Shown piece by piece: positions 62,077 through 64,000 of a stretch of 64,000 nucleotides of DNA (within the stretch, counting starts at the first letter, position 1; the number at the start of each line of letters is the position of its first letter). The notes beneath the pieces are model-generated. The model saw only the letters and a program-made list of their open reading frames with translations. It was not told the DNA's origin and did not search any database. The position numbers were made by a program, and so were the translations under genes. The stretch is from Desulfobacteraceae bacterium (GTDB taxonomy: Bacteria > Desulfobacterota > Desulfobacteria > Desulfobacterales > Desulfobacteraceae), in NCBI GenBank assembly GCA_016743945.1, contig JADGFI010000022.1, forward strand, positions 26,604 to 90,603. The letters are read 5' to 3'.

Positions 62077-64000
62077 ATGGAATCATTGGGGATAGATCCT
62101 TTTGAAAATTACGATAGAGAAATTATATTGACAGACGGATTAATTAAAAAATATTCGTTAGACTCTTGGGCTGAGTCTTTTTCTCTCATGACAGCCGGAT
62201 ACCGTGATAATTTAAACCCATCTGACCCTGAAGATCCTAATTTTTTTTTCAATACACTGATTATCTCTGTTTTAGGGACAGCAAAAGCGATTGTTTTTAA
62301 TAAAAAATTAAAACATGGGGAAGTTGCTCATGTACATATTGGTGGTGAAACTCGTCCACACACTCAGGAATTCATCGCAATACTTGCAAGAGTTTATTCT
62401 GCAAACAATTTGAAGGTTCATCTACGATCTCAAATAAAAACCACTCCAATTTGGTATTCTTCTTTTGGTGTTTTCTATAAAGAATATCAGAGTGGTGATA
62501 ATTTAACAGCAAGCCATTCTCCATATTTTAAAGGTGGTTGGAAACCCATGAACAAATATGGCCAACAGCTGTTAGGAGAAGAGACGGCGATTGTTGACGA
62601 AGTAAAAAATATAATAACAAATAGAAAAAAAATTGTCCTTTCATCATGGAAAGACGACAATATTTGTTGTGACTTTGACATTGACCAAGCATATTTAGAA
62701 TATCAAAGTTCAGTCATCTTAGATCAAACAAAAAATAGTATTAAGGAAGCGATAGATAAGGGTTTCAAGATAAAAGCGTGTACCGTTGGGGGATCCATGA
62801 AGGCAACGACTGAAAAGCTTTTCCCGGCATTTGGTATAAGTACAGGCCCGAATAATGTATTGGAGTATTTATATGGAGAAGAAGATTCCAAATATCATAA
62901 TTTAGGACAAATAGGACAAGAACACTTCGGTCCTGATCCAAGCAAACATAAATTAATAAAAAAAATTGATGCGAAAGGTTATCTGTCAAGCGGTAAAGCA
63001 GATATAGTGTTGATATGGGATCCTGATGGCGATAGATTCAATATGATTTCTTTAGCAAAGAAGGATGATATAACGAAAGCCAAAAATTTAGGGCTCACTA
63101 TAGAGCCGTTATCAGGGAAAGATGATGCCGTTGTCTATTTCAGTCCGAATCAAATTTTTTTAATGTTAACGGCATATAGAATCAATCTTTTGAAGAAAGC
63201 AAACTTGTTAGAAAAATATGATTGGTTCGTTGCTACTTCTGTTTCATCTTCTAGGTCCATAGAAGAGCTTGCATCAAAATTTGATATTCCTGTTGTTCTG
63301 GTTCGTGTGGGTTTTAAGTACATGGGTGAACTGTCAAAGTGGCTTGGAAGGAGGGCTGATACTTCAGAATATTTTGAAGATGCAATAGGGCATAAAGTTG
63401 TGTTCGGAAACAAATGCCGGGCCATGATTATGTGTGAAGAATCGGGTGGTGCCGTCTTTGGGGGAACAAAATTATTAAAGAATGTATCAGGCACTGAGAG
63501 CCAAATCGTGCTGAATGAAAAAGATGGCATGCAGTTGAGTCTGATGGTGTTGTCTTTGGCTTGTGATCTATACAATTCTAACAAAACATTCGCTTCTTAC
63601 TATTCAGATATTATAGAAAAGTATCAAATTAAAAATAAATTTTTTGATAGAGCAGATGTTTCATTATACGATGAAAGCCTATCCCCTGATAAGCGTGCAA
63701 AAGAGAAAGAGAAGGGAATAACGATAAGAAATAAAGTCATGAAATATTTTAAAGATTTGGCAACAGATGCTTACAATGGAATATCTCTGGTAGAAATAGG
63801 CGAAAATTTAAATAGTCGACTTAGCCAATCAATTGATGAGCCGTTCCCTAAATTAAAAAAAATATGTAATGTTGGAAGTGGAAAGCTTTTAGAAGGAACT
63901 CTATTAGAATTCGAAACCTTCTGGTTTTTAATTCGAGCCTCGGGAACTGATGCTGTGTTGCGTTACTATATAGAGGGGGAAAATTTAACGGATATTAAAC
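62077..64000 (+). CDS. Alpha-D-phosphohexomutase, phosphoglucomutase/phosphomannomutase type (partial)
   Basis: Large mutase of the alpha-D-phosphohexomutase superfamily, open to the window end, so at least 641 residues and truncated only by the window. All four family sites are present: phosphoserine loop TASHSPYFKGGWKP (Ser146), metal loop DPDGDR (from Asp315), sugar loop CEESGG (about 453-458) and phosphate loop RASGTD (about 620-625). TAGGA precedes the ATG by about eight bases. It is longer than most bacterial members (about 460-580). It follows the HAD phosphomannomutase by 16 bp on one transcript, so two unrelated mutases would be made together. Substrate choice cannot be made from sequence. 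Confidence 0.88.
   Translation, partial: MESLGIDPFENYDREIILTDGLIKKYSLDSWAESFSLMTAGYRDNLNPSDPEDPNFFFNTLIISVLGTAKAIVFNKKLKHGEVAHVHIGGETRPHTQEFIAILARVYSANNLKVHLRSQIKTTPIWYSSFGVFYKEYQSGDNLTASHSPYFKGGWKPMNKYGQQLLGEETAIVDEVKNIITNRKKIVLSSWKDDNICCDFDIDQAYLEYQSSVILDQTKNSIKEAIDKGFKIKACTVGGSMKATTEKLFPAFGISTGPNNVLEYLYGEEDSKYHNLGQIGQEHFGPDPSKHKLIKKIDAKGYLSSGKADIVLIWDPDGDRFNMISLAKKDDITKAKNLGLTIEPLSGKDDAVVYFSPNQIFLMLTAYRINLLKKANLLEKYDWFVATSVSSSRSIEELASKFDIPVVLVRVGFKYMGELSKWLGRRADTSEYFEDAIGHKVVFGNKCRAMIMCEESGGAVFGGTKLLKNVSGTESQIVLNEKDGMQLSLMVLSLACDLYNSNKTFASYYSDIIEKYQIKNKFFDRADVSLYDESLSPDKRAKEKEKGITIRNKVMKYFKDLATDAYNGISLVEIGENLNSRLSQSIDEPFPKLKKICNVGSGKLLEGTLLEFETFWFLIRASGTDAVLRYYIEGENLTDIK

Overview
The window reads as chromosome of a strictly anaerobic, Gram-negative, motile bacterium of the Desulfobacterota, most like a sulfate reducer of the Desulfobacteraceae (Desulfobacter/Desulfobacula type). 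This is inference from content: a tungsten-type aldehyde:ferredoxin oxidoreductase, a four-subunit 2-oxoacid:ferredoxin oxidoreductase, a membrane-anchored molybdopterin oxidoreductase, a selenocysteine formate dehydrogenase, FeoAB iron uptake and many PAS/Cache sensor proteins. I saw no rRNA, tRNA, CRISPR array or insertion sequence.

1-6.5 kb, minus strand: a Crp/Fnr-type regulator, then a probable operon of epoxide hydrolase, a small MoaD/ThiS-like sulfur carrier, aldehyde oxidoreductase and a BCCT transporter. 6.5-9.3 kb, plus strand: LOG-family protein, TraB/GumN protein and the YchF GTPase. 9.4-17.9 kb, minus strand: Xaa-Pro aminopeptidase, a complete branched-chain-type amino-acid ABC transporter (livKHMGF order), a DMT exporter, a GNAT acetyltransferase and a DUF2080-like protein.

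18.1-25.4 kb, minus strand: a seven-gene operon joining a 2-oxoacid:acceptor oxidoreductase (delta, alpha, beta, gamma) to a PadBCD-like FeS/molybdopterin/NrfD complex. The layout fits oxidation of an arylacetyl-CoA to a 2-oxo acid and then to the next-shorter acyl-CoA, as in anaerobic phenylacetate breakdown. With the upstream aldehyde oxidoreductase and amino-acid transporter, it could form a route for aromatic amino acids.

25.8-37.5 kb is an accessory signalling region: a PAS-HisKA protein with no ATPase domain, a diadenylate-cyclase-domain protein, a Cache-PAS hybrid histidine kinase, a lipoprotein hydrolase, a PpiC foldase, an unknown protein, a 0.9-kb gene-poor stretch and an orphan TAXI substrate-binding protein. 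37.7-41.0 kb: a formate dehydrogenase read through an in-frame UGA (Sec), then a ModE-like regulator. 41.1-45.2 kb: methyl-cycle genes ahcY and metK, with a divergent adenosine-kinase-like gene. 45.3-47.7 kb: a flagellin, a response regulator lacking its phospho-acceptor Asp, and a small secreted protein. 47.9-57.4 kb: Lon, the feoAB locus with a DtxR-type regulator, a metal P-type ATPase, a MarR regulator and a porin.

57.5-64.0 kb is visibly AT-richer and looks like an acquired sugar-metabolism island: a PfkB kinase, a membrane protein, an NDP-sugar epimerase-like protein with Phe in place of the catalytic Tyr, a small ORF, a eukaryote-type HAD phosphomannomutase and a phosphohexomutase cut by the window end.
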